Source: Zoroaster sp. YZ-2022 (lineage: Eukaryota > Echinodermata > Asteroidea > Forcipulatida > Zoroasteridae). From it: a stretch of DNA of 64,000 bases. Shown piece by piece: positions 23,335 through 34,333 of the stretch. Both the position numbers and the translations under genes were made by a program. The notes under the pieces were generated by a model. The model was not told the origin of the DNA and did no database searches. It worked only from the letters and a program-made list of their open reading frames with translations. Position 1 is the first letter of the stretch. Each line of letters starts with the position of its first letter. The stretch is from NCBI GenBank assembly GCA_029582265.1, contig CM055835.1, forward strand, positions 14,501,498 to 14,565,497. Direction: 5' to 3'.

Positions 23335-23455
23335 TTAACAATGACTCGGACTCGACCTTTCGGACTCGGACTCGGACTCGACCCTTCGGACTCGGACTTG
23401 GGACTTGGACTCGGGACTTGGACTCGATGTCTGTGACTCGGATTCGACGGCAAAA
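23335..23455. repeat. GACTCG minisatellite
   Basis: Repeats of GGACTCGGACTCG with GACTTGG variants, one of the six dispersed loci. It directly abuts the interspersed repeat that follows. Confidence 0.9.
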
Positions 23456-23690
23456 TGCCCAATATTCACTATTTGCAAAATAGTGTTTTAAACAATGCGA
23501 ACAGTTTTATAAAATTGATGACGTGCATCCTATGTCGTTGTAGTAATGTGATCGGAATCGCTTACGCAGCAGCCGCATGAAAACAAAGTGCATCTCATGT
23601 ACCAAAGCTTCAGCGTACAACGTCGTAGGAATAATTTAACGTGCATTTTGGTAACTTGCATAATGCATCATGAAGAAAGGTGGATGGACT
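23456..23690 (+). repeat. Interspersed repeat paired with 48240..48463 (inverted)
   Basis: GCAAAATGCCCAATATTCACT, then GCAGCAGCCGCATGAAAAC, AAGTGCATCT and GTAACTTGCATAATGCATC appear here and, in reverse complement and the same order, at 48240..48463. In both places a GAGTCC array sits at the same end. Probably a dispersed element whose terminal or internal part is the minisatellite. Confidence 0.75.
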
Positions 23691-23724
23691 ACATTTAATT
23701 TTTGAATGACAACTCTTGTAAGCA

Positions 23725-24195
23725 GCTCTCGCCAGGCATATTAAGGCGTGGCGGGCCCGCCACTCCTGTATGGGCGAAAAGCAGCTCATTCCGCAACGCT
23801 AGAATTAAGTATTGTCCACGCCACCCTAAATCAATGTAGGCCTACTTGTATTTTTTCAAACGAATTTTATCATTTTTTTAGCTTGAATAATAATATGCGT
23901 ATCGCTACGTCTGTGGCTAGTGCCGCTCAAATGCCGCTCAAAATCAGCACAGACGAGCAAGGATGTATAAAAGAATCCATAAAAAAAAAACTAATTTCAA
24001 TGGTGCTCATTGTCAGTATCAATATACAGCTTAGGTACAGAAAACAGCTTGTCGTTTGTTAACGTGTTTCTTTTAATCCAATTAAACACAATGTAAAAAT
24101 TATCAGCCAGGTCCTAGGATGCAAAATATTTTCAGCACACAAGAACTGTTATTGTACACTCACGGTGACCCATTAATAAAACATCTCTTCAAAAA
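23725..24195 (+). repeat. Interspersed repeat paired with 29155..29460 (inverted)
   Basis: Shared words include GGCGTGGCGGGC, AAAATTATCAGCCAGG, ATTGTACACTCACGGTGACC and CATTAATAAAACATCTCTTC, in inverted order at the other copy. Non-coding. Bases 24196..24499 show nothing else. Confidence 0.7.
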
Positions 24196-24499
24196 CAATA
24201 GAAGCGAACTTTCTTTCCTTCCTTGTAAGCCTTGCTTGCATTGTCTGCCTATCGTTTCTTTTGAAGGTCATCTTTAGTAAGATCATCATTGCAGAAGTAG
24301 GATATGCTATCAAGGGCCTGTCGTTGCTTACGAAGGACCTGGATTTTGTCCTGATAACAGTTGAATTTCATCAACAAATGTTGGGGCTTACCCGAAAGAT
24401 TTGAGGGCGGCATTCTTCCTTCCTGCAGGCATAGTTGATCATCAGAATCGCCTCTAGCCGTCTTATAATTTAATTAAGGGCAGTGTGGAGCAGTGTTGG

Positions 24500-24622
24500 A
24501 GCAAAGTCTTTGATCCTCAAGGCCAAGGCCAAGGCTTTGACCCTCAAGGCCAAGGCTATTACCCTCAAGCCTTAAGGCTAAGGCCAAGGCTTGACCCTCA
24601 AGGCCAAGGCCAAGGCCCTCTA
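24500..24622. repeat. AAGGCC minisatellite, left of the LINE
   Basis: Repeats built from CTCAAGGCCAAGGC and CAAGCCTTAAGGCTAAGG. The same repeat returns in the same orientation at 27000..27150, on the far side of the LINE fragment. Confidence 0.88.
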
Positions 24623-24869
24623 GTATAAAATTACTACTAATAAACATGTCACATCATCACGAATCGCTTATAGTAAGAATAAAAACTTATCTTTATTTGC
24701 AATCAAAGTATTCACGTACAAATATATGACCGAGTAGAAGTTAGGTCTTCGTGGATACCATTTAAATATAACAAAAAGAATGGTTTGCTTCCATACTGAT
24801 GCACATTGATCTAAACCGAGTATAACAAAAGGGGATCTAAGAACGGCTGTTTTTAACTGAGATGTTACC

Positions 24870-26660
24870 TCTTTATTATGGAAGTAATTTTATTTTTTGG
24901 GCCAACATGGTTAGAAATATTAGCATTACCTAAAACAGACCAGACTATATTTACCCAGAATTTGTCAAAAATCTTGGACCAAAATCCATTGAATGGCTTC
25001 GAGATTACTTCAGCACCTGTATCAAAGTTCAGAAAATCCCAAAAATATGGAGACATGCTAAAGTAATGGTAATTCTCAAACCGAACAAGGCCGCCGAAGA
25101 CCCAGGCAGCTACCGTCCAATAAGCCTACTGTGCATAATCTACAAAGTGATGGAGAGACTAATATACAATCGTATCCAACCCATTGTGGATCCTCAACTC
25201 CCATCCTGAGCAGGCCGGCTTCCGTACAGGACGCTGTACAACAGACCAAGTGACACTCCTCACAGAAGACATAGAGGACAACTTCCAAAAAGGTCTCAAG
25301 AATGGTGCAGTACTGGTCGATCAATCAGCAGCATATGACATGGTATGGCATAAAGGTCTTGCCCTAAAACTACACAAAATCATACCTGATAAAACCTTAG
25401 AAAACTTTCTCATGACAATGATCACTTTACAATGACGGTTGGCGAAGAAACCAGTAAAAAATGCTTCCTGAAAAACGGGGTCCCGCAGGGCTCAGTGCTC
25501 GCACCGCTTTTATTCAACATTTACACTGCTGACCTACCAACCACTGTCTCAAAGAAATAAATCTACGCAGATGACATACCGGTAGCACTCCTAACCTCTG
25601 CCAAATATTTAACAAGCTTGAAACAACATTTGGCACCGATATGCAATCCTTAAGCCGTTACTTCAAAAACCGGAGACTGTTTAGTAACTGTTCAGCAACT
25701 AGACTGGCTAACTACAAAATCAAAGTCGTTTGCAATGGCACAACCATCCCGTATGATGATTTCACCAAGTATCTTGGTGTTACCTTGGACAGATCTCTAA
25801 CATACAAAAGCCATCTCACACAGCTCGCACAGAAAGCCAACACTCGCAACTGTCTCATTAGACGACTAGCAGGCCTTTCCTGGGGTGCAGACTACAACGT
25901 TCTTCGAATCTCAGCAATAGCTTTAGTATACTCTGTTGCAGAGTACTGTGCACCGGTATGGGCAAGGAGCACCCACACCAGCAAGATTGACGTAGCCCTT
26001 AACAACACCATGCGCATCATCTCAGGATGTATGAGATCAACTCCCACTCAATACCTTCCAGTAGTCAGTGGAATTGCTCCTTATGAAGTGAGACGACAGC
26101 AGCAATGCCTTGCTCTTGCACGACGTGCCGCTGGGTGTGTCTCCCATCTGCTTCATCAACTGTTGACAAACACCAATCAAAAACCCCTACCACAACTGCG
26201 ACTACCATCAAGAAATCATTTCCATCGACAAGCCCACAAACTGCTAGAAATTAGCACTGGATTGCACCCAAAGACTTGGGCACTAAACACGTAGCGGAAT
26301 ATGTGGCAAGAATCAGAATCCAGGATGTGGATATTTAACTACATTTCCTCACCTTCTACAGTGTACCAACCCACCAGGATGCAATCTACATCGCCACTGC
26401 TGGGTCAAACTCAACAGACTATAAGAACTGGTCATGGCCGATTTGGACATAACATGCTCCGCATGGGACTAAGTGACAACGCTAAATGTACCTGCGGTCA
26501 TGATGACCAGACTGTACATCACATCGTTCATGACTGTATTATTTACATGTGTGATAGAAATTTAACTGAACTCGACCAGTCTGCATTAAACTGGATCCAT
26601 AACATAACCTTGTCATATTAACTTTGTATAAACCATACGATAAATAAATAAATAAAGCAG
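24870..26660 (+). pseudogene. Degenerate non-LTR retrotransposon (RT and C-terminal domain)
   Basis: Pieces of one RT polyprotein appear in order in shifting frames. These are PNKAAEDPGSYRPISLL (about 25080), GFRTGRCTTDQVTLL, VDQSAAYDMVWH (RT motif A), NGVPQGSVLAPLLFNIY (about 25480), then IYADDIPVAL (motif C, just after an in-frame TAA near 25558), KYLGVTLDRSLTYKSHL and a long C-terminal frame 25641..26294 with RIISGCMRSTPTQYLPV. A Cys/His piece (KCTCGHDDQTVHHIVHDC) follows near 26490..26550. The 3' end is a run of TAAA-type repeats at about 26641..26657. Several frameshifts and stops make it inactive. Its layout resembles I- or Jockey-group LINEs; the clade is not fixed. Confidence 0.85.
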
Positions 26661-26999
26661 TCCACAGCACGAATCAGATGATGTTCTATCTACCCCATAT
26701 AACTGTATGCAAGTTAAGTATAATTATATCTCCCTGGCCCCACAAGTACATGTATACAGAAAATTATTATAGCTTTGTTTTGGGGGAAGCAGCAAAATGT
26801 ACTATCATGGTAACAAAATGTTATGCTGTAAATGTGAAAGTTTGTCAACACACAAATCTAGGGTGTTTTCCCTCCCCCATGGTAAAACATGATTAAATTA
26901 GATACTGCAGACTTTGCAGACAGCTGACCCCAAGATGTATGTTTGCAGAAAAGCAAAATTTCAAAGAAATTTACCTGAAAAATTCAAAAATCGATGGGC

Positions 27000-27150
27000 C
27001 TTGAAGAGCAAGGCCCTAAAGTTGCAAGGCTTTGACCCTCAAGGCCAAGGCCAAGGCTTTTGCCCTCAAGCCTTAAGGCTAAGGCCAAGGCCCTAAATCA
27101 AGCCTTAAGGCAGCCTTAAGGCCAAGGCTCAGCATCAAGGCACTACATCA
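27000..27150. repeat. AAGGCC minisatellite, right of the LINE
   Basis: Same repeat words and orientation as 24500..24622. The LINE may have inserted into one array, or the array may be part of a larger element. Confidence 0.88.
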
Positions 27151-27788
27151 CTGGTGTGGAGGCTGGAATTTGGGTAAAGGAAATGGTGCTTTGCACAACT
27201 CAAATTTTACCGCCTGTCGGTTTGCATAGCGCCCTCTACATTTCCAACTGTCATTTCCAACTAATTATTTTGGAGTGATCATTCACACTATTAACACCAG
27301 TGATTCAACATGTAGGTTATAAATATATAAAAATTAATTACGATAGTGCTATGGCGACCAGACTTAAGGATCTTTAAACTTGACAACATCGAAATTAATC
27401 ATGATCTCCATTCTGCAGTAGTTCCATTCAAACAATGGATTGTTAAGTGCTTCTGAGACTAATTGCTGACCCCACCCACTCCTAAATTAATCAGGGTGAG
27501 AGCGTATGGTGTAGATGTAATTAATGTGATGATTTCCAAACATGTTGTATTAATAAATATAAAAAGCTTAATAAGAAAGATAACATTCAATGAGTTGTTA
27601 AATTTTATGACGCAAGTTAATTAAAATAAGAAAAGTAATAATAAAATAATGTTGATTTTGGAAATAAATCTTTGGTTTAGTCAAATTGATGATATACTAG
27701 TCCAGATGTCGAGTATTTTTTCACTTAATAACTTTGAACCTTGACATTATGTATAAGGTTTTCTTTTTTCTTTTGATTTTTTAAAGTG

Positions 27789-27921
27789 ACTCACGACTCG
27801 GACTTGGATTAGACCTTCGTGACTCGGACTCGACCTCGACCCATATGACTCGGGACTCGGACTCGGACTCGACACTGGGGACTCAACCTCGGACTCGGAC
27901 TCGAGGTTTGAGGACTCGAAT
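27789..27921. repeat. GACTCGG minisatellite
   Basis: Degenerate GACTCGGACTCG repeats, in orientation opposite to the array at 28554..28820. Confidence 0.88.
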
Positions 27922-28553
27922 ACAAGTCTGCCATATACAACTTTAAATCATTTGTTTGTTTTGACTGAAATACAATAATTCTTTCAAGGAAAACTTCATT
28001 AACTGTTCTTATGTACAAAATCATAGTCGTGACTTCTAACTTTGCTTTAAAAACATTTATCGCCGATATGGGGTAGGCCTATGTCAATGACGAGAGGAAA
28101 TTCATGGAAATATTTTTAAAGGAATCCAGACGTTTTACCAAATGTTCAAATATTATTCATGGTCAAATATTATTTAGACGTATTATACAACATTACAAAT
28201 ATTTTACAAGTTAAGAAGTTCTTTACAAAAGCAACACATTATTGGAAATGCATAATCATGGTAAAATATTTCATTAGTATTTTTTTGTTTTTTTTGTTTT
28301 GTTTTTTAATTACGCATAAACCACGTACAGTATCCATTGTCGATTCGTTAGTATGGAAAAACTCAACCATGCCTTTCAGTTGTTACGCAGTGGCGAATAC
28401 CTCATTTGTCAATGGAAAAATCAAACATTGGGTTTTGAACGTATTAGTCACATGGGGCTCTCCATAACTTTAAAAGGAGGCAAAATTATGCTTTCAAACA
28501 TCACAAAATGAATTTAGATACTCATACCCTAAACTGCAAAAACTTCAATATCG

Positions 28554-28820
28554 AGTCCACAGTGTCGAGTCCGATTCCGAGTCCGAGTCACGGAGTCCGA
28601 TTCCGAGTCCGAGTCACGGAGTCCGAGTCACGGAGTCCGAGTCACGGAGTCCGAGTCACGAAGGTCGAGTCACGAAGGTCGAGTCACGAAGGTCGAGTCA
28701 CGAAGGTCGAGTCACGAAGGTCGAGTCACGAAGGTCGAGTCACGAAGGTCGAGTCACGAAGGTCGAGTCACGAAGGTCGAGTCACGAAGGTCGAGTCACG
28801 AAGGTCGAGTCCGAGTCACA
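28554..28820. repeat. GAGTCC minisatellite with a homogeneous 14-bp core
   Basis: GAGTCC-type repeats lead into about eleven near-identical copies of GAGTCACGAAGGTC (28653..28806). The frame reading VTKVESRRSSHEGR over and over is a repeat artefact. Confidence 0.93.
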
Positions 28821-29154
28821 ATACTGTAGAATGGAGATTATGATTAATTTTGATGTTGTCAAGGTTAAATATGCTGATATGATCACCATTATCATATTAT
28901 TTCATTTTTTTAAAAATATAAATAACCTACATGTTGAGTCACTGGTGTTAGTGTGAACTCACAAAATAATCATAGCAGTTGGAATTGCCTTTATTTTTAT
29001 ATTTGTATATCAGGTAATTGACAAATTTAAATGTTGGAAAGGTTGGTACATGAAGGACAAAAAGTATCCTATTCTTTCTAAAGAGGTAATTTACATATAT
29101 TACCTTAATATTGGTATTACCATAGGACCAGATGGTATTACACAAAATGTAATA

Positions 29155-29460
29155 TTCTTTCTGAAGAGATGTTTTATTAATGGGTCACCGTGAGTGTACA
29201 ATAGCAATTCTTTGGTTCCGAAAATGTTTTGTATCCTGGCTGATAATTTTGACAAAGATTATTGTGTTTAAAAGGGAGCTATACACAAATTAATTAAGCT
29301 AAAAAGAATAAAATTCGTTGATTGAGGGTGGCGTGGAATTTTTAAGCAGGCGGAAAAAATTTCAAGAGTGGCGGGAAAATTTCAAATGTGGCGTAATGAG
29401 AAGCTTTTCGCAGAAGGAGTGGCGGGCTCACCACACCTTAATATGCTATATACAAGTGTT
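29155..29460 (-). repeat. Interspersed repeat, inverted copy of 23725..24195
   Basis: See the partner for shared words. This copy has additional GTGGCG(G/T) repeats at about 29328..29400. Confidence 0.7.
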
Positions 29461-29486
29461 GCTATAATGTAAACAATCCATCTTTC

Positions 29487-32400
29487 CCTACACTCTTATT
29501 TATTTAGTTATTTTATTTATTTACCCAGGGTATGCCCAAACAGTTAAAACTGGTTTCCATTGGGGCCCTGCATATGTCAACTTTAAAATTAAAACATACA
29601 GAAAATACGACAATCCACGTAAAAAATAACAATTAGATACAACATCACAGAAGTAATTAAAATTGTACATAGATTAAGATCAACAATTATAAGCTGTGTG
29701 AAATCTTAACATACAAATTTGGGCACCAACATATACGCCGAGTACGGGAAGGGCGAAAACCCCGCGAAAACCCTTCTTGGGGAAAAAAGCGAGGAAATTC
29801 CCTTCCGGCTCCGAAATTTCGCGGCAACCAAGTTTATAAACTCCGTAAGTCAGCACAGAAATAATTAATTTTTAATGACAGTGTTAAGTACATATAAGAA
29901 TGCCTTGTATACAGTATAAACATTATTGGATGAACGTTTTACGAAGTTCAACTTTGAACGAACCCAGTGAATTTACGGCTCTTAGTTGGGCATTCAAGTT
30001 ATTCCATATGTGTGCACCTTTTACAGCAAAGCTCGTAAAGTAGGATTCCTTCTTCGCAAAAGGAACCCTTAGTGCCGAGTCAGTGGATCGTCTCGTTTCA
30101 CGAATCTGTATAAGCGGTGTGAATAGATTAGTCATGTACAGAGGACCCATTTTGTTTATGCATTTGTAAACAAGAACAGCTTTTTTGTACATAACTATTT
30201 CAGAAAATGAGAGCCAATTAAGTTTAGCAAACATTTCAGATGATGGTGTAAGAAAGTCACACTTCAGAATTATCCGTGCGGCCCTTTTCAGGCATTTGTT
30301 AAGAATAACATTGTGAGATATGTATCGATCTCCCCAAACAGTACAACAGTAATCTAAGGATGGCTTAACTAAGCTTACAAACAGAATTTGCAGGCAGCTT
30401 TGTGGAACACAATCGCGAATTCTATTTAACATACCCAGTTTAGAAGCGACCTTAGTCTTGACGTATTCAACGTGAGGAGTCCAACTTAAAGTTTCATCAA
30501 TAATAACACCCAAACATTTACATGAATTCACCTTTACAATTGGACTATCGTCAATGCTTACATTAAGGCCAGTGTTTGAAACCTTTGCCTGGATCCAATG
30601 AGCATGGATTTAGTTTTGGTGGCATTTATTGTAAGTTTGTTTTTGACGCACCAATCATGGATTCTGACTAGGGCTATATTCAAGATATTCTCTATTTCAT
30701 TAACACTGGAGGAACTACAAGTTAGTGTAGAGTCATCTGCATACATGAACAAACTGCAGTTTGGGGGGATACAAAGTGGAAGATCACTAGTATAAATAAT
30801 GAATAACAGAGGGCCTAGGATTGAACCCTGCGGCACGCCAACATTTAATGGCAAGGCCTTAGATATATTACCATCGATTTTCACAGATTGACTACTTTCA
30901 CTCAGATATGATTTAAACCATTGAATTACAGAAGTTGACATATTCAACTGTTTAAGTTTATCTAGCAGAATGTTATGATTAACCGAATCGAATGCTTTAC
31001 TGAGATCTATAAAGACCAGGGCCGGATCTACCATATGGGCACTTTGGGCACGTGCCCAGGGGTCCCTGGGCATCAGGGGGCCCTCCATGCTGGTCGAAAA
31101 AAAAAATTGAAAAAAAAAAATTTCCAAAACTTTTTTTTCCCAAATTTATTTTCCCCAAAAATGTTTTTATCTAATTTATTTTATTTATCTAATAGATAAA
31201 AAAAAGTTGAGTACATGTACTTAGTTACTTTCCACCACTGAATAATAGTGAATGAAAATTAATAAATCCTTTGAAATAGTAGCCTTGTGTTGTTATTTTG
31301 CCTTTATTGATTAAATCAACTTTATTTCATGAAAGTCAAGTCAACTGATTGAAACTCATTTTCTAATGAATGCCAGCTTAGCATGTAGGCCTTTGTGCGT
31401 CTGTCTGACAGACTACAATGACTATATAGTTGAGGACTTATTTGTCAGTTGGACAAATAAGGTATCTAAATATTGACAATCACCAAATTGTGAATATTTA
31501 GAGGAAAATGAAAAAAAAAAATCAAAATTTTGCGCACGCGCGCGAAGCATCGCATATATATTACGCACGGCCGCTTCGCGGCCGCACGCGAACGACCCGT
31601 GCCCGTGGGGGGGCCCTTGGAGTTTCAGGTGCCCAGGGGCCCTCAGAGGTGTTAATCCTGCCCTGATAAAGACTGTGCCTGTCATTTCCCCACGTTCCAT
31701 AGCTTGAAAACATTTGTTCGTTAAGTCATGTAGGGTACTTTCAGTCGAGTGTAATGGCCTAAATCCCGATTGGCAAGCAGGAATAAGATTACTTTCATCG
31801 AGGTAAGAATAAATAGCTGAGTGTACCCATCTTTCTAAAATCTTCGAGATAATCGGCAGGATGGAAATAGGCCGATAGTTACTTGTGTTACATTTGTCTC
31901 CTCCCTTATGAATAGGTGTGACCAGAGCTTGTTTCCAATCCTTAGGGTACTGGTCACATCTTATCGATAAGTTAAAAATGTGGGTTAATGATCTAATAAT
32001 ATACGGAGAAGCTATTTTAATCATTTTAACACTGATGCCATCGGGACCTGTTGCTTTCCCGACTAACATTGATGCTATTTGCTTTTGCACATAATCTTCT
32101 GTTATGTCGGGCAATATGCATTGCTCATAGACTGAGTTATGAAGAGATGAATCGATATTGTCGTCTACTTCAAAATCACGAGGGGTGGCATTACTACACA
32201 TACGTTCCCCAATTGTGGAAAAGTGCTCATTAAATGTATCAGCGATGTCAACAAGATCCTCGATATTTTCACCATTCGCAGAAAGGATAGAATTTGGAGT
32301 AATTCTGTTTTTGTTAGGAAGCACCTCTTTTAGTTTTTTCCACAGCATAGATGAATTACTTTTATTGTCCTCAATGGTAGACGTAAAGTATTCACTTTTC

Positions 32401-32500
32401 GTCGTACGGATTTTCTTAGTAACCATGTTCCGCAACTTTTTGTATGCATCCCAATCATTTTGTAAAACAGATTGGTTAAAATAATCAATATAAATAACCA
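29487..32500 (-). mobile_element. 5'-truncated non-LTR retrotransposon, interrupted by a hAT-type insertion
   Basis: Minus-strand LINE. The upstream part (from 32501) covers the end of the linker and RT fingers: GKATGPDGISVKMIKIA, NYRPISILPIISKILERWVH and SGFRPLHSTESTLHDL. After the insertion (31017..31665) it resumes at FIDLSKAFDSVNH (motif A), then GVPQGSILGPLLF and MYADDSTLT (motif C). One frameshift near 30560 leads to the C-terminal frame CKCLGVIIDETLSW...LRKTFIQ, stopping at 29923. The 3' end is ACCCTGGGTAAATAAATAAA in minus sense, around 29500. The endonuclease is absent. The group is probably Jockey/CR1-related. Removing the insertion and one target copy restores the RT frame exactly. 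Confidence 0.9.
31017..31665. mobile_element. Non-autonomous hAT-type element (649 bp) with 8-bp target duplication
   Basis: The ends are CAGGGCCGGATCTACC and, inverted, CAGGGCAGGATTAACACC. The flanking duplication ATAAAGAC is at 31009..31016 and 31666..31673. An 8-bp duplication with CAGGG-type ends is the hallmark of the hAT superfamily. No transposase; the interior is G/C-rich at both ends and A/T-rich in the middle. A sister copy is at 60726..61328. Confidence 0.93.
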
Positions 32501-32535
32501 ATATAATGTTTAATTTTAACCATTGTTGTTGGTAG

Positions 32536-32790
32536 ATATCGTCACCGTTTTCACGAAGGGACGGGCTTGTCGAAAATTAGGCTTATGGGTTTTTTCATTT
32601 CATTTTTTTTTCACTAATTTTGTTTAAAACATCATATTTTACAATTCTGAATTGCTCAAAATGAAAAAAAAAAAACGTAATTTATTAATTACGTTAATTA
32701 CGCAAAGGGTCGGCATCCCAGTATCTGTTGTTTGTGTTTTCACGAAGAGACTTTCACATGCCCGTCCCTTCGTGAAAACGCAAAAGCGCG
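32536..32790. mobile_element. Foldback element, GTTTTCACGAAGGGACGGGC ends
   Basis: CGTCACCGTTTTCACGAAGG-GACGGGC at the left is answered by GCCCGTCCCTTCGTGAAAAC at about 32759..32778. A related element lies at 44912..45235. Bases 32791..32890 include a GCGCGC run and nothing else of note. Confidence 0.75.
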
Positions 32791-32890
32791 TAATACATAG
32801 AAAATCAGCGGGCGCGCGCGCGACCATGGGCTGAGTTTAGAAATAACAAACACACACGTGTCAACCTTTTATTCAGAAGTACGAAATGAT

Positions 32891-33030
32891 ATAATCAATG
32901 ATTATGCAAAGGTACTTACCTGCAGTAGGTGAGAATCAATCTGCGTTCTGCTGCCTGATAGGGCGCCCTCACCAGTTTTAAAAGCAAAATCTCCAAATCC
33001 CGCTCAAACACCTGACCTCTGACCTCTTTG
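32891..33030. repeat. DIRS left inverted terminal repeat
   Basis: A 97-bp core (about 32932..33028, containing GATAGGGCGCCCTCACC and CCCGCTCAAACACCTGACC) is the reverse complement of 38000..38096 with about one mismatch. The outermost 40 bases, including GCAAAGGTACTTACCTGCAG, differ from the right end. Confidence 0.93.
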
Positions 33031-33463
33031 AAAGTACTGACAGGTTATGGGTGGGGAACCTTCCTTTTACATTCATGAAGAGAAGGGATGAGAAAACCAA
33101 ACAAAACATGGGTGGGAAACAACTGCTTCCTAATAAAAACAAAAACCCAAAACATACTCATGATGCCCTGAACACACCAATAGGTGAACACAGAAAGGGC
33201 AAGAAAAACACAACAGAATGTGTAACACTAAAAAATCATAACTGGTAACCAAACAACAGAGAGCCAACTGTAGCTCTAGGTAAAGGCTAAATACAATATA
33301 ACATAGTGTAGTCGTACAACTACTAAAATATATACCAAGCAATCAACACAAACCCAAGTTTGTCTCCTGAGAATCAAGGGCTAGGGTCGGTCGGAATTAA
33401 AACACAACCGAACGGGTGGGAATTGATTCTCACCTCCGGAGGACTTGTATAATCTTGATTATA

Positions 33464-33531
33464 CTGCAGGTAAGTACCTTTGCATAATCATTGATTATAC
33501 TACGCCTCCTTCGGTTTCGAATCAATCTGCG
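33464..33531. repeat. DIRS internal complementary region
   Basis: 33464..33498 is the exact reverse complement of the left outer end (CTGCAGGTAAGTACCTTTGC...). 33496..33531 is the reverse complement of the right outer end (ACTACGCCTCCTTCGG...), with one mismatch. The last codons of the recombinase (IDSKPKEA) are read through this region. Confidence 0.93.
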
Positions 33532-34324
33532 ATTTTGAAGCTGCTTGAAGGATAACCTTCCCCATAACTGAATTTGCTGAAGGTTTATTATAAAACCTAT
33601 TGAACATAGAGTCCGATGCCCAATCAGCCGACTCCAGAATATCTTTCATTGTCACTCCCAATCTGAATGAAGCAGATGTGACTGCCCCACGAGTCGAATG
33701 TGCTTTAAACTTACGAGTATCAATGCCAGCCTGTTTTAGCAAGTCAACAATCCACCGGCTTACTGTAGAGGAAACTACTCTCTTAAAAGGCTTTAAATAA
33801 CTTATGAGGAACTGTGACTCGTCACCCCTTAATGATGCTGTCCGATCCCGGTAACAAGTCACAGCTCGGACTGGACATAAGGTCTTGTCTTCAAAGGCCT
33901 TAATTTCAATTACTCTCATCAAATGACCTGGCCGGCTTTGTTTCTGTAATTGGCCGGGTACAAACTTTAGTGAATTATTTGTGACCACCATGTGTTTGAT
34001 GTCCAAATGAACCAGTGAAGACACTCTGCCCGCTGTAACCAACGCCAAAAGAAGGACTACTTTTAATGTCAACATCTTCAAGGAAAGAGATGTCCAGTCA
34101 TTTAAACGGGAAAGAAAGACAAGTACTGACTCTACATCCCAAGTGAGAATATATTTCGGTCTGGGTGGATTACGGTTGAAAAAGCCTTTCATCAGTCTAA
34201 TCACTGGGTCACAGCGTCCCACTGGGAAACCATCAATTGGTTCATGGTACTTTGAAATTGCTGACCGGTACACCCCAAGTGTTCGATAACTTAAACCTCT
34301 CTTTTCACACAACCAAAAAATCAA
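33500..34324 (-). CDS. DIRS tyrosine recombinase
   Basis: Phage-integrase-fold recombinase that would integrate the circular DNA copy. This frame gives 274 residues without an ATG. The N-terminal part of the core-binding domain (CRGSTNKQYQSAWKAWDSWC) is in another frame at about 34460..34320, and the two are separated by a shift at an A6/T6 run (34315..34320). Catalytic residues are visible: Arg in VTAGRVSSLVHLDI (about residue 100), His-x-x-Arg in AHSTRGAV (209-212) and the nucleophilic Tyr in FNRFYNK (245). All expected catalytic positions are kept. The stop lies in the internal complementary region. Confidence 0.9.
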   Translation of the reverse strand: MIFWLCEKRGLSYRTLGVYRSAISKYHEPIDGFPVGRCDPVIRLMKGFFNRNPPRPKYILTWDVESVLVFLSRLNDWTSLSLKMLTLKVVLLLALVTAGRVSSLVHLDIKHMVVTNNSLKFVPGQLQKQSRPGHLMRVIEIKAFEDKTLCPVRAVTCYRDRTASLRGDESQFLISYLKPFKRVVSSTVSRWIVDLLKQAGIDTRKFKAHSTRGAVTSASFRLGVTMKDILESADWASDSMFNRFYNKPSANSVMGKVILQAASKSQIDSKPKEA

Positions 34325-34333
34325 GTACTACCG

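Larger units (their letters stand above)
27250..28990. repeat. Inverted repeat with about 170-bp arms
   Basis: The left arm 27250..27425 and right arm 28826..28990 are inverted copies. Shared words include CACCAGTGA(T/C)TCAACATGTAGG, TTGACAACATC, AAATTAATCAT and ATCTCCATTCT. Between the arms lie two GAGTCC arrays and about 600 bases of AT-rich DNA without a recognised gene (an open frame at 28159..28467 shows no domain). Confidence 0.75.

Noticed and set aside
28508..28843. Protein with VTKVESRRSSHEGR repeats
   Set aside because: It is the translation of a 14-bp minisatellite; the unit is not a multiple of three and the repeated peptide is an artefact.
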